Part shown: piece after piece, positions 34,322 to 44,365 of the stretch
Numbering within the stretch: position 1 is the first letter of the stretch
How the letters are laid out: each line of letters starts with the position of its first letter
NCBI GenBank assembly: GCA_016716475.1
Contig: JADJWG010000002.1
Location: 1,302,001 to 1,366,000 of the forward strand
DNA: 64,000 nt
DNA from: Phycisphaerales bacterium
Lineage (GTDB): Bacteria > Planctomycetota > Phycisphaerae > UBA1845 > Fen-1342
Reading direction: 5' to 3'
Program-made: the position numbers and the translations under genes
The notes under the pieces: generated by a model
The model's input: only the letters and a program-made list of their open reading frames with translations
Database searches by the model: none
Told to the model about the DNA's origin: nothing

Positions 34322-36253
34322 TTACAGACCGGCCTTGCGCACTGCTTCCATCAGGCGCGCCCGCACCGCGCTGTCCAAGACGGTTGGCGGCGCCTGTTCC
34401 AGCCGGGCACGCATGCGCGGCCCCCCCGCGGCGATCACGCGGCCAAACCAATCCCATCCGGGGCGCCCGGCATCCAGCGCTGCGATGTCGTCCAGTTCGA
34501 GCTGTGCAGGCCACCCGCTGCGCAGTTCGCCCCGTCGCGCTTCCAGACTGCTCGCCACGGTGTAAGCCAGCGCGCGCACCCATGCCGGCTGGTCCCGCGC
34601 CTCACGCCACAGCGCCAACTCACGCGCGTAGCCATCGTTGTTCGAGAGGGCCACAACCACAAGCGCCGCGGAAACCGCCGGGTACTCCGGGGCGCGCTGG
34701 CCAGGATGCAGCCATCGTTCCAGGCGCGGCGTCACTCCAAGCCCCAAACTCAACCATCGGTCCAACGCATGCTGTGCCAGTTCCCACCCGCCCTCGAGTT
34801 GCACGAGCAGGTCGACCTCCATCTGTCGTTCCGGGGTCGTCGCCCGTACACGCAAACGCGGCACACCTGGATACTCTGCGTGTAACTCCAATGCTCGACC
34901 CGGTAAGGCCCAAGCCGCGGCCGTGGCGACTTCGCCGGCCGCAACCTCGAGCGGATGCTTCCGCGGCGTCGGGCCGAACATCCGCCCGCGCAATTCCGAG
35001 ATCGTCCAGGTGAGCTGCTGCTGCTCGGCCGCTGAGACCTCTGTCAACGCGCGCCCCAGGGCGTCCGCGATGTCATGCAGTCGATTGGTATATTGCGGTG
35101 CACGGTCACGGAGCATCAGGCCCGCCGCCGCAGCCGTTGCGGGTGGACTGCTCTCGGAAACCCCGCGGACAAGATCCCGAAAGCGTCGTACATCTTCCGG
35201 CCGAAAGGCCAGACTATCTCCACGCGGGCGGGTCAACTCGAAGACAGCCAGTGTGAAGCGTTCTGCACGTTCCTGGCCGAGCCACGCCCAGCTCTCCCAA
35301 TAAGCCGCACACACAAGCTGCAACACCTCCACGGCGGCGCGCTCGTCCCTTGCGAGCGCGCGCAAGCCATCGGCGGCTCGTCGCAGCTCCCCCTCGGCCT
35401 GCGTCAGCGCCGTGGCGGTGGCGCCGACCCGATCGGCCACAGTGGCCCGCTCCAGCACCAGGTAGCGCTCCAGCCGGTCGAGCCAGTACGCCGTCAGATC
35501 GCTCAGGACCGAGCGGTCACCAAGCAAGGCCCGGGCGCGGAGCGCTGCCGGTCGTAATGGCGACAGCTCCTCGGCGCGACGCAGCAGTTCGAGCCAGGCC
35601 GCCAACTGCCCGGGATGTTCTGTTCCAACCCCACTAAGAAGATCCAGCGCTGCGATGCAGGCCAGCAGTTTCGGCACGTCTCGACCCGGCGCGTCCAACA
35701 CTGCACCCAGTGCTTCCGCCAACGCCGGCGCAGCAGGAATGCTGACACCATGATAAGCAGACAGCGCGGCCGCGCGCTCCTCTGCCGTGCGGGCCCCCAG
35801 CAGGGCCGCCGCCAGCTCGGCGCCGGGAACAGTCTGCGGCCGATCGACAAAGAGCTCCGGAGATGCCGGACGCGTACGGATCCACCACGTATTTGCTGCA
35901 ATCCACAAGAGGAGCAGGGCCACACCGGAACCCAATACAAGCGTGACCCAGCGGTGCCACGGCCACAGCGCCAGCCGGCCGCGTAGGGGGAGTCGCCGAC
36001 CGGCCACGAGGTCGTACGCGCAGCGACGGCAGAGCGTCGCTGTCGGACCGAGTTCGTGCTTGCAACGAGGACAGATGCGACCCTCCATGGGCGAGGCGCT
36101 GTCCGGCTCGGGCAGAAGTGCGTCCAAAACATGCCGTGGCAGTGGCACGGTGAACGAAACACCGCACTCCGGGCACGGATGTACACCCCCGGCGACCGCA
36201 TCGGGTACGACCACGGCCTCGAAACAATGCGGGCAACGGACTCGCAGTGGCAT
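34322..36253 (-). CDS. Zinc-ribbon membrane protein of unknown function
   Basis: 643 aa. The N-terminal CPHC...CPEC module is an MJ0042-type zinc finger. A second zinc ribbon (CPRCKHELG...CRRCAYDL) is followed by a transmembrane helix (VTLVLGSGVALLLLWIAAN) at about residue 110. The remaining ~500 residues are Ala/Leu/Arg-rich, probably all-helical repeats without a recognised family. Such architectures are common and mostly uncharacterised in planctomycetes. Divergent from the acyl-CoA dehydrogenase gene. Confidence 0.7.
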   Translation of the reverse strand: MPLRVRCPHCFEAVVVPDAVAGGVHPCPECGVSFTVPLPRHVLDALLPEPDSASPMEGRICPRCKHELGPTATLCRRCAYDLVAGRRLPLRGRLALWPWHRWVTLVLGSGVALLLLWIAANTWWIRTRPASPELFVDRPQTVPGAELAAALLGARTAEERAAALSAYHGVSIPAAPALAEALGAVLDAPGRDVPKLLACIAALDLLSGVGTEHPGQLAAWLELLRRAEELSPLRPAALRARALLGDRSVLSDLTAYWLDRLERYLVLERATVADRVGATATALTQAEGELRRAADGLRALARDERAAVEVLQLVCAAYWESWAWLGQERAERFTLAVFELTRPRGDSLAFRPEDVRRFRDLVRGVSESSPPATAAAAGLMLRDRAPQYTNRLHDIADALGRALTEVSAAEQQQLTWTISELRGRMFGPTPRKHPLEVAAGEVATAAAWALPGRALELHAEYPGVPRLRVRATTPERQMEVDLLVQLEGGWELAQHALDRWLSLGLGVTPRLERWLHPGQRAPEYPAVSAALVVVALSNNDGYARELALWREARDQPAWVRALAYTVASSLEARRGELRSGWPAQLELDDIAALDAGRPGWDWFGRVIAAGGPRMRARLEQAPPTVLDSAVRARLMEAVRKAGL

Positions 36254-36414
36254 CCCGTACTCACCTGTTCCGGGGGGCGGGCACCGAGCCCTACAGTTCT
36301 TCTGAAAGCGTTGTAGAGCGGCACCGCCCCGGCTTCAAGCCACCACCGGACCAATTGTCCGCGACCGGCGCGCAATAGGATTGTAGCGGCACAACCGCGA
36401 CCCGGCTCGATCGG

Positions 36415-36420
36415 TATAAT
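36415..36420 (+). promoter_or_regulatory. Possible -10 element
   Basis: A perfect TATAAT lies 72 nt before the chosen acyl-CoA dehydrogenase start. No good -35 is found 17 nt upstream, so the call is weak. Confidence 0.3.
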
Positions 36421-36491
36421 CCGCTGCCCCATGGTACCCTGTGGTGCCGTGCTGGCCTGATCTCGCCGTGGACAGTCCGGAGACTCGACGC

Positions 36492-37658
36492 GTGACCCCG
36501 AACAGCCAGTCCCCAGATTTCTACCACCTCGATGGGCTACTCACCGAGGACGAGCGCCAACTCCGCGACATTGTCGCCCGCTGGGTAGATGAGCGGGTGC
36601 TGCCGATCATCGCCGAGTGCTTCGAGCACGAGCGCTTCCCTCGGGAACTCGTACCCCAGATGGCTGCGATGGGACTCTTCGGACCGACCTTCCACGACTA
36701 CGGCTGCGCTGGTGTCAGCAACGTCGCGTATGGCCTGATCATGCAGGAGCTGGAACGGGGCGACAGCGGCCTACGCAGCTTCGCTTCGGTACAGAGCGGA
36801 CTGGTGATGTACCCGATCCATCGTTACGGATCGGAGGAGCAAAAGGCACAGTGGCTCCCGGATCTGGCCGCGGCGCGCAAGGTGGGGTGCTTCGGCCTGA
36901 CCGAGCCCGATGGGGGCTCCGATCCCGGCACGATGAAAACGCATGCGCGGCGCGACGGCGGCGACTGGGTGCTGAACGGCGCGAAAATGTGGATCACGAA
37001 TGGCACGGTAGCCGACGTTGCGGTGGTCTGGGCTCAGACCGCCGACGGTGTCCGGGGCTTCCTGGTGGAGCGGGACACCCCGGGCTACACGGCACGTGAT
37101 ATCGCCCACAAGTTCTCACTGCGGGCGTCCGTGACTTCGGAATTGTTCTTCGACCACTGCCGCCTCCCGGCCTGCAACCAGTTGCCGACTGCCGAGGGGC
37201 TGGGAGCGCCGTTGAGCTGCCTGACACAAGCTCGGTATGGAATTGCCTGGGGGGCGATCGGTGCGGCGCAGGCCTGTTACCAGGAGGCCCTGCAGTTCGC
37301 ACGGCAGCGCGTGCTGTTCGGCAAAGCCCTGATTCACAAGCAGATGATCCAGGTGCGGCTGGCGGACATGCTGCGGCGAATCACAACCGCGCAACTGCTC
37401 GCCTGGCAGCTCGGGCGACTCAAGGATGCCGAGCAGATGCATCATACGCAGGTGTCGCTGGCGAAGTGGAATAATGTGCGGATGGCGCTCGATGTCGCGC
37501 GCGAGGCGCGTGACCTGCTCGGCGCGGGCGGCATCAGCGTGGAATGCAGCCCTGTGCGGCACATGCTGAACCTGGAAAGCGTGATTACCTACGAGGGCAC
37601 GGAGACGATCCACCAACTCATCGTCGGGCGGGAATTGACGTGCGAAGCGGCATTCTGA
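36492..37658 (+). CDS. Acyl-CoA dehydrogenase, glutaryl-CoA dehydrogenase-like
   Basis: Flavoprotein that introduces a double bond into acyl-CoA. The 388-aa product follows the glutaryl-CoA dehydrogenase pattern: RSFASVQSGLVMYPIHRYGSEEQK, CFGLTEPDGGSDPGTMKT (FAD site), QARYGIAWGAIGAAQACYQEAL and the C-terminal YEGTETIHQLIVGRELT with the catalytic Glu. GcdH oxidises and decarboxylates glutaryl-CoA in lysine/tryptophan catabolism; the substrate here is inferred. GTG 36492 is chosen because GGAG lies 9 nt upstream and the length fits; the frame is open from GTG 36441. Confidence 0.82.
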   Translation: MTPNSQSPDFYHLDGLLTEDERQLRDIVARWVDERVLPIIAECFEHERFPRELVPQMAAMGLFGPTFHDYGCAGVSNVAYGLIMQELERGDSGLRSFASVQSGLVMYPIHRYGSEEQKAQWLPDLAAARKVGCFGLTEPDGGSDPGTMKTHARRDGGDWVLNGAKMWITNGTVADVAVVWAQTADGVRGFLVERDTPGYTARDIAHKFSLRASVTSELFFDHCRLPACNQLPTAEGLGAPLSCLTQARYGIAWGAIGAAQACYQEALQFARQRVLFGKALIHKQMIQVRLADMLRRITTAQLLAWQLGRLKDAEQMHHTQVSLAKWNNVRMALDVAREARDLLGAGGISVECSPVRHMLNLESVITYEGTETIHQLIVGRELTCEAAF

Positions 37659-37772
37659 CGCGGCGTGGCACGCGCGCGCCGGTGAGCACCTACGCGAACC
37701 GGGCCAGCGGATGCTTGTACATCCGCCGGCCCGGCACTGAATCCTGCTCTTGCGAACACGGCCTCCGACGGC

Positions 37773-38249
37773 CTAGCGGCGACGCAGCAGCGCCAGCCCG
37801 CCCAGCGCAAGGAGCGCCAGCGAGGTCGGCTCCGGCACGACTTGGCCGCGAATCTCACCACCCGGGAAGGTCTGCGTGTGGACGTTGACGTACCAGAGTC
37901 CGGCCAGCAGGTCGGCCTTGTGCAGGTCGGAAATAATTGTGTTACCAACGAACGGACTGGCCAGCCCACCACCACCGATATTGACGGTGACGCCTGCATT
38001 CACGCCGATCGGCGCTGGACCGTGGAAGTGCGCCGCTGACACCGGCGCAACCAGATCCTGGTAGGAAACATTCCACGAGAGCAGGTTCGTGCTGGTATCG
38101 AGGGTCACCGTCGCGAACCCAGAGCCCGGGCTGGCGTTCGGCGGTACCTCCTGCAGACCGTCAAGGGTGAAGTTGTACGTAATCACGTCGGCAGACGCGA
38201 TCCCTGTGGCGAGAGCGAGCAGCGCGATGGCAGTTGCGAGACGCCTCAT
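37773..38249 (-). CDS. CHRD-domain PEP-CTERM secreted protein
   Basis: 158 aa from ATG 38249 (GGAGGAG, spacer 6). Signal peptide MRRLATAIALLALATGIASA. The body is one CHRD domain (LDGLQEVPPNASPGSGFATVTLD, AHFHGPAPIGVNAG, LAGLWYVNVHTQTFPGGEIRGQV), a beta-rich fold of unknown function common in exported proteins. It ends in a PEP-CTERM sorting signal: PEP motif (VVPEPTS), hydrophobic helix and Arg cluster (LLRRR). These tails are recognised by exosortase, so the product is probably sorted to the cell surface or exopolysaccharide. Confidence 0.88.
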   Translation of the reverse strand: MRRLATAIALLALATGIASADVITYNFTLDGLQEVPPNASPGSGFATVTLDTSTNLLSWNVSYQDLVAPVSAAHFHGPAPIGVNAGVTVNIGGGGLASPFVGNTIISDLHKADLLAGLWYVNVHTQTFPGGEIRGQVVPEPTSLALLALGGLALLRRR

Positions 38250-38500
38250 TCTGAACTCCTCCATGGGTCGTTTGGACCTGTTTCCGCTGCGTGAAAGGGC
38301 GGGACGCACCCAGCGCGGACCCACTTGGGGAAAACCTATTCACGTCCGGAAACACTTCGGCCTCACTGAGAGTAGCGTGATCAGGTAAGAGCCGCAACCA
38401 AAATCCCGCCCGTCGAAGCCCGCAACCGCTCCCGAACATCGTGTTGGCGGTACGCACCGGCCGCCATAAGCAGGTCGCGATCCAGATTCGGCTGACGTGG

Positions 38501-39466
38501 CTATTCGTCCACAGCGGTTGTCCCGGCCTGGCTCGGAGGGGGTTGGGTACGGAACCAGGTGATAGTTTCGGCGAAGCCGGCCTGCCAACCGACGCGCGGC
38601 TCCCAGCCCAGAAGTTTTCGAGCGCGGGTGATGTCTGGGCGACGAATGTGCGGGTCGTCGGGTACCGGGGGCGTGTGACCGAGGGGGCTGCTACTGCCTG
38701 CCAGGGCCACGACCTCGCGGGCTGCCGCGGTGACCGTGATTTCGACCGGGTTGCCAAGATTGACCGGCTCGGTTACGTCGCTTGCCATCAGGCGAACGAG
38801 ACCGTCCACCATGTCCGTGACATAGCAGAAGCTGCGGGTCTGCTCGCCATCCCCGTGAATGGTGAGCGGCGCGCCGCGCAGGGCTTGCGCGATGAAAGTC
38901 GGCAGCATGCGACCGTCGTCCGCCCGCATGTGTGGGCCATAGGTATTGAAGATCCGGGCAATGCGCACGGGCAGCCCGTGGCGTCGCGCGAAAGCAGTGA
39001 TCAGGGACTCCGCAAAGCGCTTGCCCTCATCGTAGCAGGACCGGGGACCGATGGGATTCACGTGACCCCAGTAGGACTCGCGCTGTGGATGCTCTTGCGG
39101 ATCTCCGTAAACCTCGCTCGTGCTGGTGTGCAGCAAGCGGGCGCCGTGGGCGTATGCGAGCTGCAACAGGTTCTCCACGCCCCGGGAGCAGACCGCCAGA
39201 ATCTCGAGCGCGAGTCGTTCGAAATCCGCCGGTGACGCCGGACAAGCAAGGTCGTAGACTTGCGCACAGCGCGGCTCGACAGTCAGGGGTTTCGTGATAT
39301 CGTGTTCGATGAAGTGGAAGCGGGGTCGAGCCCGCAGTGCGTCGATATTGCTGCGAAGACCGCTGCTGAGGTTGTCGATGCCGATGACCTCATGATCTTC
39401 GGCCAGCAGGCGTTCCGCGAGATGACGGCCGATGAACCCCGCGCAACCGGCAATCAGGATACGCAT
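38501..39466 (-). CDS. UDP-glucuronate decarboxylase (UDP-xylose synthase)
   Basis: 321 aa from ATG 39466 (GGAG, spacer 8). Extended SDR enzyme with the NAD-binding GCAGFIGRHL motif, the catalytic STSEVYGDP segment and the Y-x-x-x-K motif in GPRSCYDEGKR. These, with VYDLACPASP and RIFNTYGPHMRADDGR, are signatures of UDP-glucuronic acid decarboxylase, which makes UDP-xylose. Its substrate would be made by the divergently transcribed ugd at 39597. Both probably feed exopolysaccharide or LPS xylose. Confidence 0.9.
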   Translation of the reverse strand: MRILIAGCAGFIGRHLAERLLAEDHEVIGIDNLSSGLRSNIDALRARPRFHFIEHDITKPLTVEPRCAQVYDLACPASPADFERLALEILAVCSRGVENLLQLAYAHGARLLHTSTSEVYGDPQEHPQRESYWGHVNPIGPRSCYDEGKRFAESLITAFARRHGLPVRIARIFNTYGPHMRADDGRMLPTFIAQALRGAPLTIHGDGEQTRSFCYVTDMVDGLVRLMASDVTEPVNLGNPVEITVTAAAREVVALAGSSSPLGHTPPVPDDPHIRRPDITRARKLLGWEPRVGWQAGFAETITWFRTQPPPSQAGTTAVDE

Positions 39467-39596
39467 GCAGACGTCTCCAGCGACACAGTAACCAGCCGGC
39501 GGAGCCATCCGTCCCAGGGCGTGGCCTGCGCGGCCCGCGGATTATACGAGTTCGGCCCCGCGACCGCGTGGGCACCCAGCACCGAACGAGGGCATC

Positions 39597-40913
39597 ATGC
39601 AGATCGCCGTAATTGGCAGCGGGTACGTGGGCCTGGTCACAGCGGCTTGTCTGGCCGACAGCGGCAATCATGTTGTGGGGGTCGATAACGACGCCGCGAA
39701 AGTAGCGGAACTGCAAAATGGCCGCTCACCGTTCTTCGAACCCGGACTGGGCGAACTGGTTGCCAAGAACGTAGCCACCCAACGCCTGCGCTTCACGACC
39801 GACCTGGCGGCCGGAGTCGCCGGAGTTCGCGTCGTGTTCCTGGCGGTAGGTACGCCGCCGCGGCCGGACGGCTCAGCCGACCTGAGCGCCATCGAGAGTG
39901 TGGCCGTCGCCGTGGCAAAGGCGGTGACGGGTCCGGCGGTCATCGTCACGAAGAGCACGGTGCCAGTGGGAACGGGCGCACGACTGGACGCCCTGATCCG
40001 CACCCACACGTCCTTTCATTGCCCGGTCGTAAGCAATCCAGAGTTCCTCAAGGAAGGGGCGGCCCTGAACGATTTCCTGCGGCCGGATCGCGTGGTGATC
40101 GGCGCAGACGATGCGGAGGCGGCGGAGGTCATTGCTGAACTGCACCAGCCGTTTGTACGGAACAACAAGCCCGTGCTGCGCATGAGCCGGATCGCCGCGG
40201 AACTGACGAAGTACGCTTCCAATGCTTACCTCGCCACACGCATCAGCTTCATCAATGAGATCGCGGAGATTTGCGAACACCTCAACGTGGACATTAACGA
40301 AGTGCGCCGCGGAATGGGGTCCGACGCCCGTATCGGACACCATTTTCTGTATCCCGGCGTGGGATACGGCGGGAGTTGCTTCCCGAAAGACGTTCAGGCC
40401 CTGGCGGCATTCGGGCGGGCCGCGGGCGCGGATTGCCAATTGCTGGAAGCGGTCCACCGCCGCAACCTCGCCCAGCGTGAACGCATGATCGATCGCATCC
40501 GAACCCGACTCGGCCCCGACCTGCGCGGCAAGCGGTTCGCCGTCTGGGGGCTCGCGTTCAAGCCGCAGACGGATGATCTGCGTGAGGCCCCGGCGCTGGC
40601 GATCATCGATGCACTGCTGGCCGACGGGGCGCAGATTGCAGCGCACGATCCTGAGGCGCTTGAGCCGGCACGCAAACTGTACGGTGACCGCATCACCTGC
40701 TACACAGACCCCTACGCGACGCTGCCGGGAGCCGAGGCCCTGCTGATCATGACGGAATGGATGGAGTTTCGCAGCCCCGATTTCGCCCGCATCGCCGCAT
40801 CCTTGCGGCAACCCTTGATCTTCGATGGTCGCAATCTCTTCGAGTTGGACATGATGTCACGATACAATATGGAGTATCACAGCGTCGGTCGGCCGACCGT
40901 GCGACCGAAGTAG
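39597..40913 (+). CDS. ugd: UDP-glucose 6-dehydrogenase
   Basis: 438 aa. Oxidises UDP-glucose to UDP-glucuronate with two NAD+. It has the N-terminal Rossmann motif IGSGYVGLVTAACLA, the TKSTVPVGT segment, the helix KYASNAYLATRISFINEIAEIC, the catalytic Cys (about residue 261) in GYGGSCFPKD and the C-terminal VWGLAFKPQTDDLREAPA. Divergent from the UDP-glucuronate decarboxylase gene 130 bp away, giving a two-step UDP-xylose pathway. Confidence 0.94.
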   Translation: MQIAVIGSGYVGLVTAACLADSGNHVVGVDNDAAKVAELQNGRSPFFEPGLGELVAKNVATQRLRFTTDLAAGVAGVRVVFLAVGTPPRPDGSADLSAIESVAVAVAKAVTGPAVIVTKSTVPVGTGARLDALIRTHTSFHCPVVSNPEFLKEGAALNDFLRPDRVVIGADDAEAAEVIAELHQPFVRNNKPVLRMSRIAAELTKYASNAYLATRISFINEIAEICEHLNVDINEVRRGMGSDARIGHHFLYPGVGYGGSCFPKDVQALAAFGRAAGADCQLLEAVHRRNLAQRERMIDRIRTRLGPDLRGKRFAVWGLAFKPQTDDLREAPALAIIDALLADGAQIAAHDPEALEPARKLYGDRITCYTDPYATLPGAEALLIMTEWMEFRSPDFARIAASLRQPLIFDGRNLFELDMMSRYNMEYHSVGRPTVRPK

Positions 40914-40970
40914 CCCGCGGCGCGCTGCGCAGCACACACCGGCCGGCCGCGCACACGACGGGAGGCGGCC

Positions 40971-42044
40971 GTGCCTCGTCTGACACCACCCGCGATGGCG
41001 CTGGGGGAACTCCTCGCCGGACATACTGCGCCGGCCGCAGACCCCTTAATCCGCCGTGAGGCGGACGGCGTGCTCCGCTGCCTGGCCTGCGGACATCGTT
41101 GCCGCGTACTGCCCGGACGCGCAGGCGTTTGTCGTGTACGGTTCGAGCGTGACGGCACACTGCGGGTACCGCACGGCTACGTCGCCGGACTCGCCGTTGA
41201 TCCGATCGAGAAGAAGCCCTTTTTTCACGTCCTGCCGGGCCGGAATGCGTTGTCATTCGGCATGTTGGGGTGCGACCTGCATTGCGCCTACTGCCAGAAC
41301 TGGGTCACGAGCCAAGCGCTGCGCGATGATGAGGCCGTCACCGCGCCGACCTTCATCACGCCCGCGGAAATCGTCCGCCTGGCTCAACAGCACGGTTGCC
41401 CGCTGCTCACCAGCACCTACAACGAACCGCTGATTACCGCAGAGTGGGCGGTCGAAATCTTCCGGGCCGGCCGCCCGGCCGGCCTGCGCGGCAGCTTCGT
41501 GTCCAACGGGCATGGCACGCCCGAGGCACTCGCGTACCTGCGACCCCACGTGGATTGCTACAAGATTGACTTGAAGGCCTTCCGGGATGCCAGCTATCGG
41601 CGACTGGGTGGCGTGCTGGAAAACGTGCTCGCGACAGTTCGGCTGGCGTGGGAGCTGGGATTCTGGGTGGAAGTTGTCACGCTCGTGGTGCCGGGGCTGA
41701 ACGACGAAGAAGCCGAGCTGCGCGACATCGCGGAGTTTCTCGCAGGCGTGTCGCCGGAGATCCCCTGGCACGTGACGGCATTCCATCCTGACTATCGCAT
41801 GACCGAGCTTCCGCGCACCACCGTAGAAGGGGTCTTGCGCGCCCACGCCGTGGGACGTGCGGCCGGGCTGCATTACGTCTATGCGGGGAATCTTCCCGGC
41901 TACGTCGGGGCCTGCGAGGACACACATTGTCCGGATTGCCGGCGCGCAGTGATCCGGAGGCGCGGCTTCAAGGTCCTGGTGAACGAGCTGCACGCGGGTG
42001 GTTGTCCGGAGTGCGGACGGGCCTTGGCAGGCGTGTGGCAATAG
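40971..42044 (+). CDS. amrS: Radical SAM enzyme of the AmmeMemoRadiSam type
   Basis: 357 aa from GTG 40971 (GGGAGG, spacer 5). The iron-sulfur motif C-x3-C-x2-C is at Cys101, Cys105 and Cys108 (CDLHCAYCQN). An N-terminal Cys-rich segment (CLACGHRC...GVCRVR), EKKPFFHVLPGRNALSFGMLGC in parts and STYNEPL are typical of the AmmeMemoRadiSam/PFL-activase-like group. Its two usual partners (AMMECR1 and Memo homologues) are not in the window. The extra C-terminal Cys motifs (C-x2-C twice) could hold zinc or a second cluster. The substrate is not known for certain. Confidence 0.85.
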   Translation: MPRLTPPAMALGELLAGHTAPAADPLIRREADGVLRCLACGHRCRVLPGRAGVCRVRFERDGTLRVPHGYVAGLAVDPIEKKPFFHVLPGRNALSFGMLGCDLHCAYCQNWVTSQALRDDEAVTAPTFITPAEIVRLAQQHGCPLLTSTYNEPLITAEWAVEIFRAGRPAGLRGSFVSNGHGTPEALAYLRPHVDCYKIDLKAFRDASYRRLGGVLENVLATVRLAWELGFWVEVVTLVVPGLNDEEAELRDIAEFLAGVSPEIPWHVTAFHPDYRMTELPRTTVEGVLRAHAVGRAAGLHYVYAGNLPGYVGACEDTHCPDCRRAVIRRRGFKVLVNELHAGGCPECGRALAGVWQ

Positions 42045-42228
42045 GCCCCCGGCGATCCCGGCGGCGCCGCCAGACCCGCAACGCACCATCGACCCCGGCA
42101 GGTGGCGCTGCCACCCGCGCGGATTGCGGAGCACGGCCCCCCTGCCGCTCCGGCCTTCCACCGGACCGCACTTGCCCCTTGACCGCGGCGCCGGTTCAAT
42201 GCGCGCGAACCTTGTGAGGAGGGTTCGC

Positions 42229-44271
42229 ATGGCGGATACGCCGTCGCGGGATTCGACCGACCTGGTCGCCCGCATCGAAGCCCTGCGGACGAAGATCCGC
42301 CGGCACGACCATCTGTACTACACGCTGGCGACGCCGGAGATCTCCGACGAGCAGTACGACGCGCTGCTGCGCGACTTGCGCGCTCTGGAAGCTGCACACC
42401 CGGAGTTGATCACGCCGGACTCACCGACCCAACGCGTCGGAGAACAGCCGCTCACCGGATTCAGGCACGTCCGCCATGCATGGCCCATGCTGTCGATCGA
42501 CAACACCTACTCGGCAGCCGAGCTACGCGAGTTCGACGTCCGCATTCGCCGGGCGCTTGGGGAGGAACCCTTCGCGTACATGGTCGACCCCAAGATCGAC
42601 GGCGTCGCGGTGTCACTGCGTTATGAGCATGGTGCTTTCGTGCTCGGAGCCACCCGCGGCGATGGCGAAACCGGAGATGACATTACAGCCAACCTGCGTA
42701 CCCTGCGGAGCATTCCGCTACGGCTGGTCGGCACGGATTGGCCAGCGGTGCTGGAGGTGCGCGGGGAGGTGTACTGGCCGCGGGCGGATTTTGACCGCGT
42801 CAATCGCCTGCGTATGGAAGCCGGAGAAGAACCATTCAAGAACCCGCGCAATGCGACTGCCGGGACACTGAAACAACTCGACGCGCGCCGGGTGGCGGAG
42901 CGGCAGTTGCAGTTCCAGTGTCACGGGTTCGGTGTCTTGGTGCCGCCGCCGGAGGAGGATGCGCTATACAGCGTGCTGCTCGAGCGCGTGCGGGAATGGG
43001 GACTACCGGTGAGCCCACACCGCCAATACTGCACAGACATTGCGGAGGTGCTCGCGTTCGTAGAGCGCTGGGAGGCCGAGCGCCGCACCTTACCGTACGA
43101 CACGGACGGGCTGGTGATCAAGATCGACGCCCTCTCCCAGCGTGCCCGCTTGGGGTTCACCAGCCGCGCACCGCGCTGGTGCATCGCCTACAAGTATGCG
43201 GCTGAGCGGGCAGAGTCGCGGCTGCTCTCGGTGGATTACCAGGTTGGCAAGCTGGGCACCATAACGCCGGTCGCGAACCTCGCCCCCGTGGACCTCGCCG
43301 GTACGACCGTCAAACGCGCCAGTTTACACAACTTTGACCAGGTGCGACGCCTCGACCTGCACCTCGACGATATTGTGCAGGTCGAGAAGGCGGGTGAGAT
43401 CATCCCGCAAGTGGTCGCTGTGGATGCAAGCCGCCGCAAACCCGACGCGCAGGCCATCCAAGCGCCGACGGCCTGTCCGGAATGTGGGGGCGAGGTGCAG
43501 CAGGACGATGGTGGCGTCTACCTGCGGTGCATCAACCCGGCGTGCCCGGCGCAGGTCATCGAGCGGCTGCGGTTTTTTTGCGCCCGGGACCAAATGGACA
43601 TCGAAGGCGCAGGCATCAAACTGATCGAAGCACTGGTTCAGGCGGGACTCGTGCATACCTATGCCGACCTGTACCGACTGCACGAACGCCGCCCGGAACT
43701 GCTGCTGCTCGACCGCATGGGTGAAAAGAGCGTCGATAACTTGCTGGCGGCCATCTCCGCCAGTCGCAATCGTCCACTGGCGCGTGTCCTCGCGGCGCTG
43801 AACATCCGGCATGTAGGCGTGAACACGGCCGAATTGCTGGCCACGCACTTTGGTGATATCGCTACCTTGACCGCGGCGGACGAGGTGGCGCTGCAGGCGG
43901 TAGATGGGATCGGGCCCGAGGTAGCACGGGCGGTGCGGGAGTGGTTGAGCAGCGCAAGTGGCGCCGCCACGATCGCCGAGCTGCGTGCCGCGGGTCTGCG
44001 CATGACGCAACCGCAGACCGTGGTCAGCACCGCGTCCGGACCACTGGCTGGTCTGACCATCGTGGTAACAGGCAAGCTGGAGCACTACTCCCGGGATGAA
44101 ATCGAGGCGCTGATCAAGACGCACGGCGGCAAGCCGGCCAGCAGCGTCAGCCGCAAGACCGCGTTCGTGGTCGCAGGGGCGGAAGCCGGCAGCAAGCTCG
44201 AAAAAGCCCGTTCTCTGGGAGTACCGGTGCTCACGGAGACCGATTTTCGGTCCCGGATCGGCGCTGAGTGA
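42229..44271 (+). CDS. ligA: NAD+-dependent DNA ligase
   Basis: 680 aa from ATG 42229 (GAGGAGGG, spacer 5). Seals nicks in DNA replication and repair. Catalytic Lys122 lies in DPKIDGVAVSLRYE (normally ELKIDG). Then come the OB-fold domain, a Cys4 zinc finger (CPECGGEV...CINPACPAQ), helix-hairpin-helix repeats (IRHVGVNTAELLATHFG, LQAVDGIGPEVARAV) and a C-terminal BRCT domain (LTIVVTGKLEHYSRDEIEALIKTHGGK, in two parts). All expected domains are present and the length is normal. Confidence 0.95.
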   Translation: MADTPSRDSTDLVARIEALRTKIRRHDHLYYTLATPEISDEQYDALLRDLRALEAAHPELITPDSPTQRVGEQPLTGFRHVRHAWPMLSIDNTYSAAELREFDVRIRRALGEEPFAYMVDPKIDGVAVSLRYEHGAFVLGATRGDGETGDDITANLRTLRSIPLRLVGTDWPAVLEVRGEVYWPRADFDRVNRLRMEAGEEPFKNPRNATAGTLKQLDARRVAERQLQFQCHGFGVLVPPPEEDALYSVLLERVREWGLPVSPHRQYCTDIAEVLAFVERWEAERRTLPYDTDGLVIKIDALSQRARLGFTSRAPRWCIAYKYAAERAESRLLSVDYQVGKLGTITPVANLAPVDLAGTTVKRASLHNFDQVRRLDLHLDDIVQVEKAGEIIPQVVAVDASRRKPDAQAIQAPTACPECGGEVQQDDGGVYLRCINPACPAQVIERLRFFCARDQMDIEGAGIKLIEALVQAGLVHTYADLYRLHERRPELLLLDRMGEKSVDNLLAAISASRNRPLARVLAALNIRHVGVNTAELLATHFGDIATLTAADEVALQAVDGIGPEVARAVREWLSSASGAATIAELRAAGLRMTQPQTVVSTASGPLAGLTIVVTGKLEHYSRDEIEALIKTHGGKPASSVSRKTAFVVAGAEAGSKLEKARSLGVPVLTETDFRSRIGAE

Positions 44272-44365
44272 CCGATTCCGAATACGCCCGGCCCGGGGCT
44301 CGGTGGAAACCACCCGCCTAGCGCGGTATACTGGGCGTTTTGTATCCAGAGGTCAGGGAACGAGT